Below, piece after piece: positions 32,972 to 46,021 of a DNA stretch of 64,000 nt. The DNA lies in assembly GCA_018466975.1 (NCBI GenBank), contig CM031561.1:1054001-1118000 (forward strand), read 5' to 3'. Under the pieces are notes generated by a model. It did not search any database. It saw nothing but the letters and a program-made list of their open reading frames with translations, and was not told the origin of the DNA. Every line of letters starts with the position of its first letter. The first letter of the stretch is position 1. A program made the translations under genes and the position numbers. The stretch is from Sparassis latifolia. Taxonomy: Eukaryota; Basidiomycota; Agaricomycetes; Polyporales; Sparassidaceae.

Positions 32972-34769
32972 ATGAAGATGTACCAGCCCAGTCCTGAAGC
33001 CGCCTTAAAGTTGCTCAATTTCGTCAACTCGTCCCCAACTCCTTTCCATGCGGTGCACTCGGCATCGCTTCGGCTGGAGAAGGCTGGTTTTCGGAAGGTC
33101 GTGTGCCCATATTTTTTGGTCCCTCACTGTCTTATTTCCAAGCTCAGATCAGAGAGAAGGATGACTGGGAAAAGGAGTTGAAGGCTGGGGGAAAGTACTA
33201 TTTCACGCGGTAGGCAGACGCGCCGTAGTGCTTGATTTGCTAATGTGACCACCTCCTCCCAGCAATCAGAGTGCTCTTTTAGCCTTTACAATTCCGCAGA
33301 GATGGACCTCGGGCTCCGGGGTGTCAATTGTTGCTACCCATGTGGATAGTCCGAATCTGAGAGTAAGAGACCATTACGATGCCTCATTTCGCTCCGTCGA
33401 TCTTAATTTTTTCTCAGGTACGGCCCGTATCAAAGAAATCCGAGGCAAGCTACCTCCAGGTTGGGGTGGAGCTGTATGGCGGGGGCATCTGGCATTCCTG
33501 GCTAGATCGCGATTTATCGCTAGCGGGCAGGATTGTTCTGAAAGACAAAAGCGGGGGTTTCACATCGAAGCTCATCAAGATCGAGAGGCCTCTACTGAGA
33601 ATACCGACTCTCGCCATCCATTGTAAGTAATTCTCGCCTTTTGGAGCTTACATACCTGAACCCTTCGCATCAGTGGACAGGACTGCGAATGACAAGTTCG
33701 TCTTCAACCACGAGACGGAATTCGTCCCAATTATCGGCCAGATTGAATCGCAACTTAATTCCGCGCAGGAGAGCTCGGAGAGTCCGAAGATGCAGAATAA
33801 GACACGGAAGTCTGCCACAGACATCCAGGATGACCATGACCCAACTCTTCTGGCGGTGTTAGCGGAAGAACTTTCCGTCGCTCCTGAAGAGATCCACGAC
33901 TTTGAGTTGTAAGGCTCCACGAATCCCACCGTCGTTACACTGAGCTCATTACAGGCATCTGTACGACACTCAACCGGCGACTTTCGGAGGTCTCCGGAAT
34001 GAATTCATATTCAGCCCTCGGTTGGACAACCAGCTGTGCTCGTACATAATCCTTACCGCGATCCATGATACCGATAATGATACCTCCATGACAGATTTGC
34101 AGCCGTGGAAGCCATTGCGAGCTATGCGGGCGCGGAGTCGTTCTCATCACTTGAAGACAACGTGAACTGCATTGCCCTTTTCAACCACGAAGAAATAGGC
34201 TCTGTTTCGACCTCAGGCGCCGAATCATCCTTGGTCCCGTCGCTGTTACAGCGACTATCTCCTACATCTGCGGCCTACGCTCAGTCAGTCGCACGCTCCT
34301 TCCTCATCAGTGCAGACATGAGCCACGCTATTCACCCAAACTACACGAGCAAGCACGAAGAAAACCATTGTCCGAAGATGAATGGTGGAGTTGTGATTAA
34401 GACGAATGCGCAACAGAGATATGCAAGCGATGCGATTGGCAGCTTCATCGTCAAGAAATTGATAGAGAGAAAGAGCGGGAATGTGCAGAACTACGAAGTT
34501 CGTAACGATATGTGCGTGTTCTTCTTTACGTGGTTCATTGTCATGAGTTAGACCTAACGTTCAACCTTGTGGACAGGGCATGTGGTTCCACCGTTGGCCC
34601 TATGCTCTCGAAGATCGGTGTGCGGACAGTTGATGTTGGCTGCGCGATGCTGTCCATGCACTCCATCAGAGAAATAGCAGGCTCTCACGACGTCCAGGCA
34701 GCCATTGATTTATTTACTTCTTTTTTCGAAGGTTTCGCAGCAGTGGATCGCCAATTACACGTGGACTGA
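32972..34769 (+). CDS. Aspartyl aminopeptidase (M18 family)
   Basis: Zinc metallopeptidase of the DNPEP/Ape4 type that removes N-terminal Asp or Glu from peptides; dodecameric, cytosolic or delivered to the vacuole. Seen in order: NFVNSSPTPFHAVHSASLRL, IVATHVDSPNLRVRPVSKK (first metal-binding His and Asp of THVDSP), GVELYGGGIWHSWLDRDLSL, IPTLAIHLDRT, LYDTQPATFGGLRNEFIFSP then RLDNQ (bridging Asp), ALFNHEEIGSVSTSGAESSL (catalytic and metal Glu pair), FLISADMSHAIHPNYTSKHE (metal Asp) and CAMLSMHSIREIAGSHDVQA (C-terminal metal His). All M18 ligands are present. The start is the ATG of MKMYQPSPEAALK; an upstream in-frame TTG was not used. Eight or so introns. Confidence 0.93.
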
Positions 34770-35035
34770 AGTACATGTCCAGGTAAACTAGATGTAGACT
34801 AGGCGTCTGAGACGCACACATCGAATGCTCACTGGCATGCATCATTCTCTGCAAGGTGATATGGTACGTGTAAGCCGGAGCCGCTGTAATGGAGCGACAG
34901 AGCGACATCTCGACTACGGTGCTACTCCTGCAGGTGCAATCAACTGTTCCTGGTCGCAAACTTCCTCGGAGACCAATCGATAATCACAAAGAGTGACACC
35001 AGGTGGAAGTGGTCAGGCAGATATACCCTCCTGTA

Positions 35036-36295
35036 CTACCGCTGTCTCCGCTTCTTCGGGTTCGGCTCGGAGTCTTCATTCGTCGTAGAAGGACGTGGAG
35101 CAGGCCCGCTCAACAGCGAGCGCTTCTTTGCCGTCCTTGAGTAATGCGCTAATACCCATTCCCGCTCTGCTTCTGTTTGCTCGATAGTTCCCTGGCGAAT
35201 CTCATATGCTAGACGGATGTGAGCCAGTAGTGCCCAGGAAAGAAAGGGTACAGCTCACGTTTCATCTCAAAGCGAGGTCCGACTTCTGCAAGCTGTATTT
35301 GTCGTGGAGGTATCTTCAAGAAAACATGATGCCTGTAGAGCATGAATGACATTCTCTAAAAGGGACTGGGGTCACACGACACTGACCTGAATGAGATGAA
35401 GTCGTCTTCATTTGAGAAGGTCATCACACGCTTGCTATCCTCTTTCGGAACAGGAAAGAGGTACTTCAGTACATCTCCAATTCTCTCTCCGAGTTTAGAA
35501 CTGAAGTTCTCGAAGATGAGATGAGGGTACTGCTCAGAGACAGTGGACTCCTTGTACGAGTTGATATCGTGCCGAAGCGTGACATTGTGGAGTGTGAAGT
35601 ACACTGTAGGGCCATGTGGAAAATGCGAGACAATCATTGCGTCTGCATTTGGGTGAGCCTCCTCCCAGGATGATGCGAGTGCCGCTGCTCACCAGGTGTG
35701 CCGCGATGTTCATGCAGAACTACCAGGTCTGTTACATCATTCGCTCTGCAAGCCTCTGCCAACTCTTTCACGACGTAGTTTCCACGGTTAATTCGGTGTG
35801 AGTTAGGGAACACGAGGCGCATTTCCTGCGTGAATGGTGGTCAGTTGAGCTTACTCGGTGTAAAATAAAACATTCACTTTGGCGAACTGCATCAACTTGG
35901 AACTGGGATCGCGGGACGTCGTGACGATAATCTTCGGGTCCTGCATACCCGCGCGGGAGTACTCATTGTCAACATGGGAAGTGGGGTCTGCAAATGTCAG
36001 AAAGTTTAGAAACGCCTCGAGAAAATCATGATACAGGCGTACCAGTCTGAGCCTCATCAAAAGCCAGGTCGTTGCCAAGATTCGGCGCATCCTTCCTGAG
36101 CTCTGTTGGAAGAGCCTTTCCCGTAGCCAGAGCATCCTTCAGCTGCTGCTTCCGCTCATATGTTTGGCGCTCTTGAGCTTCCAGAGACTTCGCGTAGATA
36201 TATTGGCGGCGTTCGCGAATCTGACGGCGGATCTAGAGACCATTAGTTTTTCTGCGTCAATGAACTGTCCGAAAAACCGTCAGAGTGCGTACCAT
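35036..36295 (-). CDS. IMP4: U3 snoRNP protein IMP4 (Brix domain)
   Basis: The start ATG is alone in exon 1 and is joined to [20 protein letters not shown]. The basic N-terminal helix continues [20 protein letters not shown] then LPTELRKDA. The Brix domain follows: [100 protein letters not shown]. The C-terminal [20 protein letters not shown] precedes a short Lys/Arg tail (NPKKRRQR). Known role: nucleolar IMP3-IMP4-MPP10 complex that helps U3 pair with pre-rRNA in 18S maturation. About six introns. Length near 290 residues is typical. Confidence 0.94.
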
Positions 36296-36416
36296 CGCAG
36301 AACGAGGTCAAGAGGTGTTGAGCTATATAGATCGGCGATCGTGCACGAGCCAAAATTTAGATCTAATCTTATCGGTCTTTGACTGCAATTCAATCACAAG
36401 CCACATTTATTGAGGA

Positions 36417-38770
<2,354 letters not shown>

Positions 38771-39042
38771 CGCGCAGTGATATTTTGCCCAAGGCCTTTC
38801 CAGTGAAGGCTGCCAGTAGAGTGTTCAGATATGACACTTAGTAAATCAACTCAAAGTTTCAGAGTGTATTCTGTGAATCGAGAGGTCAAGTCGCCATCAC
38901 GTGCGAAGGCAGCCATCTAAGTACGACAAATTGCGTTGAACATTCAACGTTCAACGTCCACTCTGTTCTTGTTCCACCTGTATGTACTAAAGGTGGGATA
39001 ATATTGTTGTGCGACACAAATTTGCGCGAACTATTCACGAGA

Positions 39043-39430
39043 ATGAGCGAACAAGTCGCCGTGGAGAAAGTTAGTGCCCAAGCCGCTCAGCAAGGGTAAG
39101 TATAAGCCCTGCTCTTCCCCGCAATATCTTCCACGACTCATGCGTATGACAGTGGTGTCCTCATTAAGCTCATTCTGTTCAGCCTATCTCTTGCAGTTGC
39201 GCCCCTTTCTGCCTACTTCCTCTCCAAGGACTATCTCTGGGCAGGTATGTCGTCAACTGTCCGTACCGTTATCGAGCCAACTCCATTTCACAGGAAACGC
39301 GACATACGCTGCTATCACCGCGGTTGCAGCGGCAAATGTAGTACTCGTTGCCTATATCATCATGTCTGTCCTTGAAGAATCGCAAGCTGGGCCGTCCGTG
39401 ACTACTGTGGAATCGAAGAAGACACGTTAG
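39043..39430 (+). CDS. VMA21: V-ATPase assembly factor VMA21
   Basis: Three exons give about 90 residues. Residues 1-19 (MSEQVAVEKVSAQAAQQGG) are soluble; then VLIKLILFSLSLAVAPLSAY forms the first membrane span, FLSKDYLWAG a short luminal loop and NATYAAITAVAAANVVLVAY with IIMSVLEE the second span. The C-terminus is KKTR, in place of the KKxx ER-retrieval signal seen in yeast. VMA21 chaperones assembly of the V0 sector in the ER. Size, two-span topology and the loop match the family. Confidence 0.92.
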
Positions 39431-39661
39431 CTAGCACTGTGTGTGCCATTTCTACCCCGATGAGTGTGGGCTTAAATGAACTCTGACGGTGTCGATCATT
39501 TGTTAGTTCAGCTGGTGAAGATACCGCACGGTCCACGACCAGCATTTAGGACTGTGATTTGTCCCAGTGCATCAGACCGCCACGTACCCCGGGTATCGCT
39601 ATACGACCGTTGTTATTCAACATCGACGTCTCAGGAATAGCCAGTCGTATCAAAGGCAATA

Positions 39662-40030
39662 CTATCGATGACCCGGATGTGCCATAATATGGCACTTCTG
39701 GTCCCGCTACACACTACCTTACCCGATTGTCTTCGGCACTCCAGAGATTGTTTCTGTAGCACATAGAATACTAGCGACTATTTTTTCGGATTTTTCTGAC
39801 TAGTGTTGAACATTTTAGAGACATGCCGAGGTGTGGTACCAGCCAAATACATCCCGAATTTTGTGGGACCCAAGTGGGCCACGTTTAATTCTCAAACTTT
39901 TACATGTTGAAGTGGAAGTGCAATTCATGAGAGCATCCCTGAATAATTTTGAGGCAATCGGTGTAGAGGATCAAACTGTAGAAAAAGTATGGCACTTCTG
40001 GGCCATATGGCATATCCGGGTTACTGATAG
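39662..40030. mobile_element. Tentative degenerate MITE flanked by TA
   Basis: CTATCGATGACCCGGATGTG (39662 onward) and the inverse at the right end (CCGGGTTACTGATAG, ending 40030) are imperfect inverted repeats of about 28 bases with roughly five mismatches. Each end is flanked by TA (39660-39661 and 40031-40032), as for Tc1/mariner insertions. TATGGCACTTCTGG also recurs in direct orientation near each end (39689 and 39988). No protein is encoded. The rest of the 39431-40367 interval has no recognisable gene. Confidence 0.45.
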
Positions 40031-40367
40031 TACTAGTCGACTGTACGTTGCTCCACATACGATGTGAATGTCTCGGAGACCTCATACTCCACGCTACGTT
40101 CACACATATCTCAGCCTTATCAATCACATTTCATCAGGTGCTTGCAATTCGTCAACTTCCTCAACAATTCACATCATAAAACAGACGATGCAAACCAAGC
40201 TCAGATGGTACGATATTCTGATGAAATGTATGAACGGAGGTACTGGGTACAGTGGGCTGCATACTAATGATAACACAGGTCTACATATCAACGATAGGGC
40301 TGTCGACGAGTACAAATGGTGACAATAAGATAAATGCAACAAATCATAGCTTAGCACTGTACGACAT

Positions 40368-41880
40368 CTAGAAGTCCTCGTTGACCGAGCTGTGGAGAAA
40401 CAATAAGACAACATGGAGGCGAGAGAGGTCGACAGGAATACTTACAATACCTTTCCATCACCCTGCGACGTCGAACTGACGCCCGCCTTAGCATAATCCG
40501 AAACGCGCTTCTCGAAGAAATTCGTCTTGCCTTGCAGCGAGATCATGTCCATGAAGTCGAAGGGGTTCGCAACATTGTAGACCTTAGGATCACCAAGCGC
40601 GGCAAGCAGACGGTCTGCGACAAACTCAATGTACTGGCACATTAGATCTGCGTTCATACCGATGAGCGCACATGGCAGGGCCACTACGATGAAAACATGA
40701 ACATAAGAAACAGCAAGATACAACACGATGTCACGCTTACCTGTGAGGAACTCCTGCTCAATCTCGACAGCTTCCACGATGATCTTCCTGATAACATCCG
40801 GGTGAGGGCGACGCTTCAGGTGATTGAAGAGTAGGCACGCAAAGTCTGTGTGCATGCCCTCATCACGGCTTATAAGCTCGTTGGAGAAGGTGAGTCCAGG
40901 CATGAGACCACGCTTCTTCAGCCAGAAGATCGATGCGAACGAGCCGGAGAAGAAGATCCCTTCGACGGCAGCGAAAGCAACGAGGCGCTCAGCAAAAGCC
41001 GATCGCTCGTCCGAGATCCAGCGCAGAGCCCAGTCTGCCTTCTTCTTGATGCATGGGATCGTCTCAATGGCGTCGAAGAGGTAGTCGCGCTGCTTGGGGT
41101 CCTTGATATAGGTGTCAATAAGCAGAGAGTATGTCTCAGAGTGAATGTTCTCCATCATGATCTGGAAGCCGTAGAAGCAGCGCGCTTCGGCCGCCTGCAC
41201 CTCGTTGGAGAACCTCTCGACCAAGTTTTCGTTAACGATGCCATCGGACGCGGCGAAGAAGGCGAGTACATGTGAGATGAAGTGGCGCTCGTTGTCATTC
41301 ATGCGGTTATTCCAGTCGTGGAGGTCCTTGGAGAGGTCAATCTCTTCGACCGTCCAGAACGACGCCTCGGCCTTCTTGTACATTTGCCAGATCTGTGAAG
41401 GTGGCCATCAACGTTTGCTCAGGCATCAAGGGCAAAATGTATATACCTCATGATACTGGATTGGGAATAGAACAAAGCGGCGCTTGGTCTCCATGAGAAG
41501 GGGCTCCATCTCTGTGTACGTGATGTCAGAAGGGAGAAACATAGCGAAGACGGGTCGAACACGTACTCTCGGGGAGATCTACCTCTCCTACCCATTGTTC
41601 ACGATATACTGAGACATCGATGTCCACCTTGGTTTCGTCGGCTTCAGAGGAAGAAGCAGGTGAATGTGAGCCACGCTCGTCGTCGATGAGAGAGACTAAG
41701 GCCTTCTTGGAAGGCTTGGTCGGTGTTGCGAGGGCCATGGCGCTCATGGCTGCTGCAGCCTATGAAACACAGTCAGATGGGGGCTAATAGCACGCGGCTA
41801 GACGTGAGGCTAACCTTCTTGCTCGGAGTAGGGGCAGGAGACGGGAGGCGAGGCGGGGTGCTAGTGCCAGCAAGAGACAT
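40368..41880 (-). CDS. RNR2: Ribonucleotide reductase small subunit R2 (canonical copy)
   Basis: The R2 subunit carries the diiron-tyrosyl radical for dNTP synthesis. After a Ser/Ala-rich leader ([20 protein letters not shown]) and [11 protein letters not shown] come [40 protein letters not shown] (first metal-ligand Asp), [40 protein letters not shown] (ligand Glu and His with the radical Tyr in CFYGF), [35 protein letters not shown] (ligand Glu and His) and [21 protein letters not shown] last intron splits Phe so that the C-terminus is FSVNEDF, the heptapeptide that docks into the large subunit. All radical and metal residues look intact. About six introns. ACGCGT boxes lie upstream. Confidence 0.95.
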
Positions 41881-42034
41881 TGTAAGTAATCGATGAGGTA
41901 GTGAGGAAGATGTAGTAGGATGAGGTGGACTCTATGAGTCGATGTGGTAGAGGTGGCGGTGGGGAAGAGCGAGAAGAGACAGTGGGTTTTATATGTTCTT
42001 GGAGATTTGCGCGTATTTTGCACATTCAACAAGA

Positions 42035-42089
42035 ACGCGTCGGTCACGCCGCGTCGAAACGCGACACGCCTGTCACACTTGTCACGCGT
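42035..42089. promoter_or_regulatory. MCB-like ACGCGT boxes in RNR2 promoter
   Basis: ACGCGT at 42035-42040 and 42084-42089, with a third core (ACGCGA, 42059-42064) between them, 155-210 bp upstream of the RNR2 start. MBF-driven G1/S expression of R2 is well known in yeasts, so the placement makes sense. The rest of the 41881-42744 interval holds no supported gene. Confidence 0.65.
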
Positions 42090-42744
42090 CAATTTGTCAC
42101 CGCAACCGTCATTCAGGGTCTGGCCCTGTTCCTCCGTGGACAGTGGCCATGCCTCTTTCCAAGTGTCACCACTGCTCAGCCTTGGTTGCACAAAGCCATT
42201 GGATATCGTATTGCAAACAGCGTAAACACGTTACGGGCGTCGCCGCGTCGGAATTGAGCGGTTACTGTTAGATGTGACTAAACCTAGCACGTGATCGTGG
42301 CACGGCCTCGCAGTGCAATGTTAACTACTACGAGAGGTGAGGGAAAGGCTGGATTGGAGGAAGAAGAATGGTAGATAGGAGGGCGGTGCTGTGCCTCTGT
42401 ATACTTCCCCCTTCCTAGATAAAGCCGTCTGGATTCGAGACGAGAGGGTCACAACGGAAAATGCTCGAGATTGTGGAGGCAGATGCGATAACTGAGACGC
42501 AGGAGTCCGGGCATCCAAACGTACACCAGGCACTGCCCTGACCTCCAACAATTTAATCCGAAACCTAATCAAATGAAAAAAACCTGCACTCAACAAGCAC
42601 TCTTTGAAATAAAGTTACAAAACGGGTCAAAAATAAACAAGGGAACGCGACAGTTCACTGAATGGCGACTGGCCTGCTGTCAACCTGAGACAACGCAGCC
42701 GACAATACATGAGCGGAACTACCGCAAGACGCTAATACCTTCAA

Positions 42745-43920
42745 TTAATCCATGTCTTTAAAGATTGCATCCACATACTCTGCTGCTCCAGAGAAGTTAG
42801 CTACCTTCGCACATGCCGCATGGAGGATGAGGAGATGAGGATCGGGGATGGGAAACACGGAGTCAGCGATCGTGAGCTGAATTTGGAGTTTGGAAGTTTG
42901 GAAGCCGAGGTTCAGTATGTAGAACGTGTGTACAGCGCAAACTCTGTAGCGATGCGGGCCCTGGGAGTGATTTAGTCCTATCGACGAAATTGAGAATTGA
43001 GAATAGACGCACGGTCTCTTTCAACCAAATTCCAAGTACAGTGATGACATCCAGTTAGAAATAAGGTCATCGTATTCTCGAGACAGTGGATAGCCATACC
43101 ATTCAAGTGGTCATCGGCAACTTTGACCTTACCAAAATGCTCCAGGGCTGCCCACGCAGAGGCAGTGGATTCAGGCTGAGCCAGAGATTATGATCAATGA
43201 GAAAGGACGTGTGATTCATAATAGTGAGGGCAAAACCTGGGTCTCATCTCGGATACCGGTTTTCCTCGACTCGGCGACGATATGCGCAAGCTCGGTATAG
43301 TCGGCAGGCTCTGGCGGTTTGTTGATCCCTTTGCTCACGATCCTCTTCGTGGCCGTGTCGTACTTCCTCATGACTACACATTGATAACCGTCGCGCTTGA
43401 GGCACTTCGCGATTAGACAAGTGGAAATTCAGATCGAAACTCCTCAGCTAACAATAAGATCACAACCCACGACCTCCTTGGCGACTCTGTAGTCCTGACC
43501 AGCCTTCGTGAGCAGCTGACTGATATTCTGAGCGGCAATGTCGAACGACAGTCAAGAAGAACGATACGAGTTCGATGGTACGGGGCCCTTGGCGAATCTA
43601 ACTGTGAGTCTTGGAATTATCAGCATGGTGTGAATGCACCTTATCTACACCAGTGAAAGCAGGCCTACAAGCACGAATAAAGTTGTGGAAAAATGGAATT
43701 GCGCGAGGTCTGCCAACCGCTCTTTAGACGTGTCAAAATTCCCCTCACAACATTGTGGCGGCCTTCTTCAGCGGATGCCTCTACCAATACATATTCCAAG
43801 ATGCGTCCACACAGCCTCATCAGGCTGGCGGGAATTAATGTCTTTCCAATCCGGCATGCCTTCAAACCGGAGACATGTCTGCCAGTACGCAGTCGCCAAT
43901 GTCTCTTCATATAAATTCTG
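42745..43920 (-). pseudogene. Decayed HNH-nuclease-domain gene
   Basis: Reading the minus strand in pieces recovers the basidiomycete HNH-nuclease family. There is an N-terminal helical part (RILEYVLVEASAEEGRHNVV), then SKERLADLAQFH, then FIRACRPAF. Next come YRSS, stop, LSFDIAAQNISQLLTKAG, then CLKRDGYQCVVMRKYD, PADYTELAHIVAESRKTG, PESTASAWAALEHFG, LNGMAIHCLENTMTL, GIWLKET and PHRYRVCAVHTFYILNLGFQ. The C-terminus is PDPHLLILHAACAKVANFSG followed by AAEYVDAIFKDMD and a stop at 42745-42747. Lesions: a TGA at 43552-43554; frame changes between the N-terminal piece and LADLAQFH and again before FIRAC; and a shift between ENTMTL and GIWLKET. No intron arrangement I tried repairs these. Family recognition is from memory of the motif order; the true left end is not defined. 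Confidence 0.65.
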
Positions 43921-44328
43921 AGCAGAGAAAGGTCTAAAGGACGTGAAGACAAGGATTAATGTATATTTTCAGGCGCTCGCCGTAATGTTAAGGGAGGTGG
44001 AGAAAGGAAAAGGCCCTAGGTCGCACACTGGCACAGCGTATCCTAGGTTACTCACAAGTATAGCCAGTGGTTCATCACGATTACCAGATTGTTTAATAGG
44101 TAGCAATAGACAGGGTCAGAGGAAGGACACATAGCCTATGACGGTCAGTTTTTAAGATATTCGTCGAGCTCGCTGTCACTGTGCAATGGCGACAAGAATG
44201 TCGTCTTCAAGTTTGCAAATTGAATAGAGGGCTCTCGGTCATTGCCGAAGGATCGGAGATTTTCCCAGGGGAAGAGGAGCTGCGCTGACTTCTTCTCGTT
44301 GTCCGTCAATAAATTGCCAGAGACACCC
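43921..44328. other. Upstream region of the second RNR2
   Basis: About 400 bp with no gene I can support. No ACGCGT box is present, in contrast to the promoter of the first RNR2. Confidence 0.5.
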
Positions 44329-45763
44329 ATGTCCTCAGCGTCCTATAACATGCTTTCGCCCCAGCAAGCGGTACCAAAATGCAGTTTGAAGTCTGCAAGC
44401 ACGGCTCCCCAAGATTCGAGAACGCTGAAGAGACAATCCTCAAAACGCTCCTGTGCAGCTAATATGGGCTATGATGAGGATACTTACACTGCCCACAAAA
44501 TCCATCCCAATGGGCGATTTGTGGGTGACGTCGACTTGCCTGAATGTATGTCAATTTGTAGTACATGGCAATTTGAGCACTTATCGATGAGCGTGCAGCC
44601 AAGGAGCCTTTGCTCATGGAGACAAAGCGACGCTTTGTACTCTTTCCCATTCAATATCACGATGTGTGTTTTAGCTGTTGCTTGCCGAGTGGTTAGATTC
44701 ACTTTGCCTGCTTAGATTTGGCGGATGTATAAACAAGCTCAAGCCTCTTTCTGGACGGCAGAAGAGATTGACCTCTCTCATGACATGTGCGACTGGGAGA
44801 ACAGACTTACAGACGACGAGCGACATTTCATCTCCCATGTTCTTGCTTTCTTCGCAGGCTCCGACGGCATTGTGAACGAGAATCTGGTAGAGCGGTTCGC
44901 AGATGAAGTTCAAGTCGCTGAGGCTCGTTGCTTCTACGGCTTCCAGATAATGATGGAGAATATCCATTCCGAGACCTACTCTCTTCTCATAGACACCTAC
45001 ATCAAGGATCCGCAACGGCGCGATTACCTTTTCGATGCCATAGAAACAATACCGTGTATAAAAAAGAAAGCGGACTGGGCTTTGCGGTGGATCTCCGACC
45101 ACAAATCCACTTTTGCGGAGCGTCTCGTCGCCTTTGCGGCGGTCGAGGGCATATTCTTCTCTGGCTCCTTCGCCTCGATTTTTTGGCTCAAGAAGCGTGG
45201 ATTAATGCCCGGGTTGACGTTCTCCAATGAACTGATCAGCCGCGACGAGGGCATGCACACTGAGTTTGCCTGCTTGCTGTATCACAATTTGAATCGCCGG
45301 CCACATCCCGCCGTCATATTGAAGATCATAACAGAGGCGGTCGAGATCGAACAGGAGTTCCTATCAGGTGCGTGTCTCCCGTGTCGCCCTTTCGACGGTC
45401 CATCCCTCATTCGCACTCGCTCGTCGTAGACGCCCTTCCCTGCGCGCTGATTGGTATGAATGCGGAATTGATGTGCCAGTATATCGAGTTCGTTGCTGAT
45501 CGCCTGCTCGTATCTCTCGGCCTCGAGAAACATTATCGCTCGACGAACCCCTTCGACTTCATGGATATGATCTCTCTACAGGGTAAGACCAACTTCTTCG
45601 AGAAGCGCGTCTCCGATTATGCCAGAGCGAACTTCCCGCGGTCGACATCCACCGTAGACGTCTCTGCTGAGCCTAATGCGAGCAGAGTATTGTACGTCGA
45701 TCTCTGTTGCTTGACACATTGGTATTCTCATCCTTCTGCAGCACCGTGGACGAAGATTTCTGA
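44329..45763 (+). CDS. Second ribonucleotide reductase small subunit (R2 paralogue)
   Basis: The body is closely similar to the RNR2 at 40368-41880. It reads [129 protein letters not shown] and [20 protein letters not shown]. The final intron again splits a Phe codon, giving the R1-docking tail FTVDEDF. Radical Tyr and metal ligands are kept. Introns at the DLPE, IQYH(D/E), EQEFL and tail positions match the first copy, so this arose by gene duplication, not retroposition. The first 70 residues are unrelated to the first copy. The start chosen is the ATG of [15 protein letters not shown]; an upstream TTG-led extension was not used. In fungi with two R2 genes one may be inducible or a partner; which applies here cannot be read. 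Confidence 0.9.
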
Positions 45764-46021
45764 CCGTTTCTACGGACTATGTGTAGCGCTGCCTGTGTAC
45801 CTTAAAGCCTACCCCACTTACTGTTGCACATCGTAGTGATGTATCATTATCAGTATACATTGACAGACCCCTAACTCCCCTGTAGTCACCGCGGTGCGTT
45901 CACGTAGTGCGCTATCGTGCCACTCAACTCATATAGCCCCTGTACTTTGCATTACCGACACAGATCTGATCGTTAACCACGCGGAGATAATGCTACACAT
46001 GATAGCAGGACGAAAGAGGGA

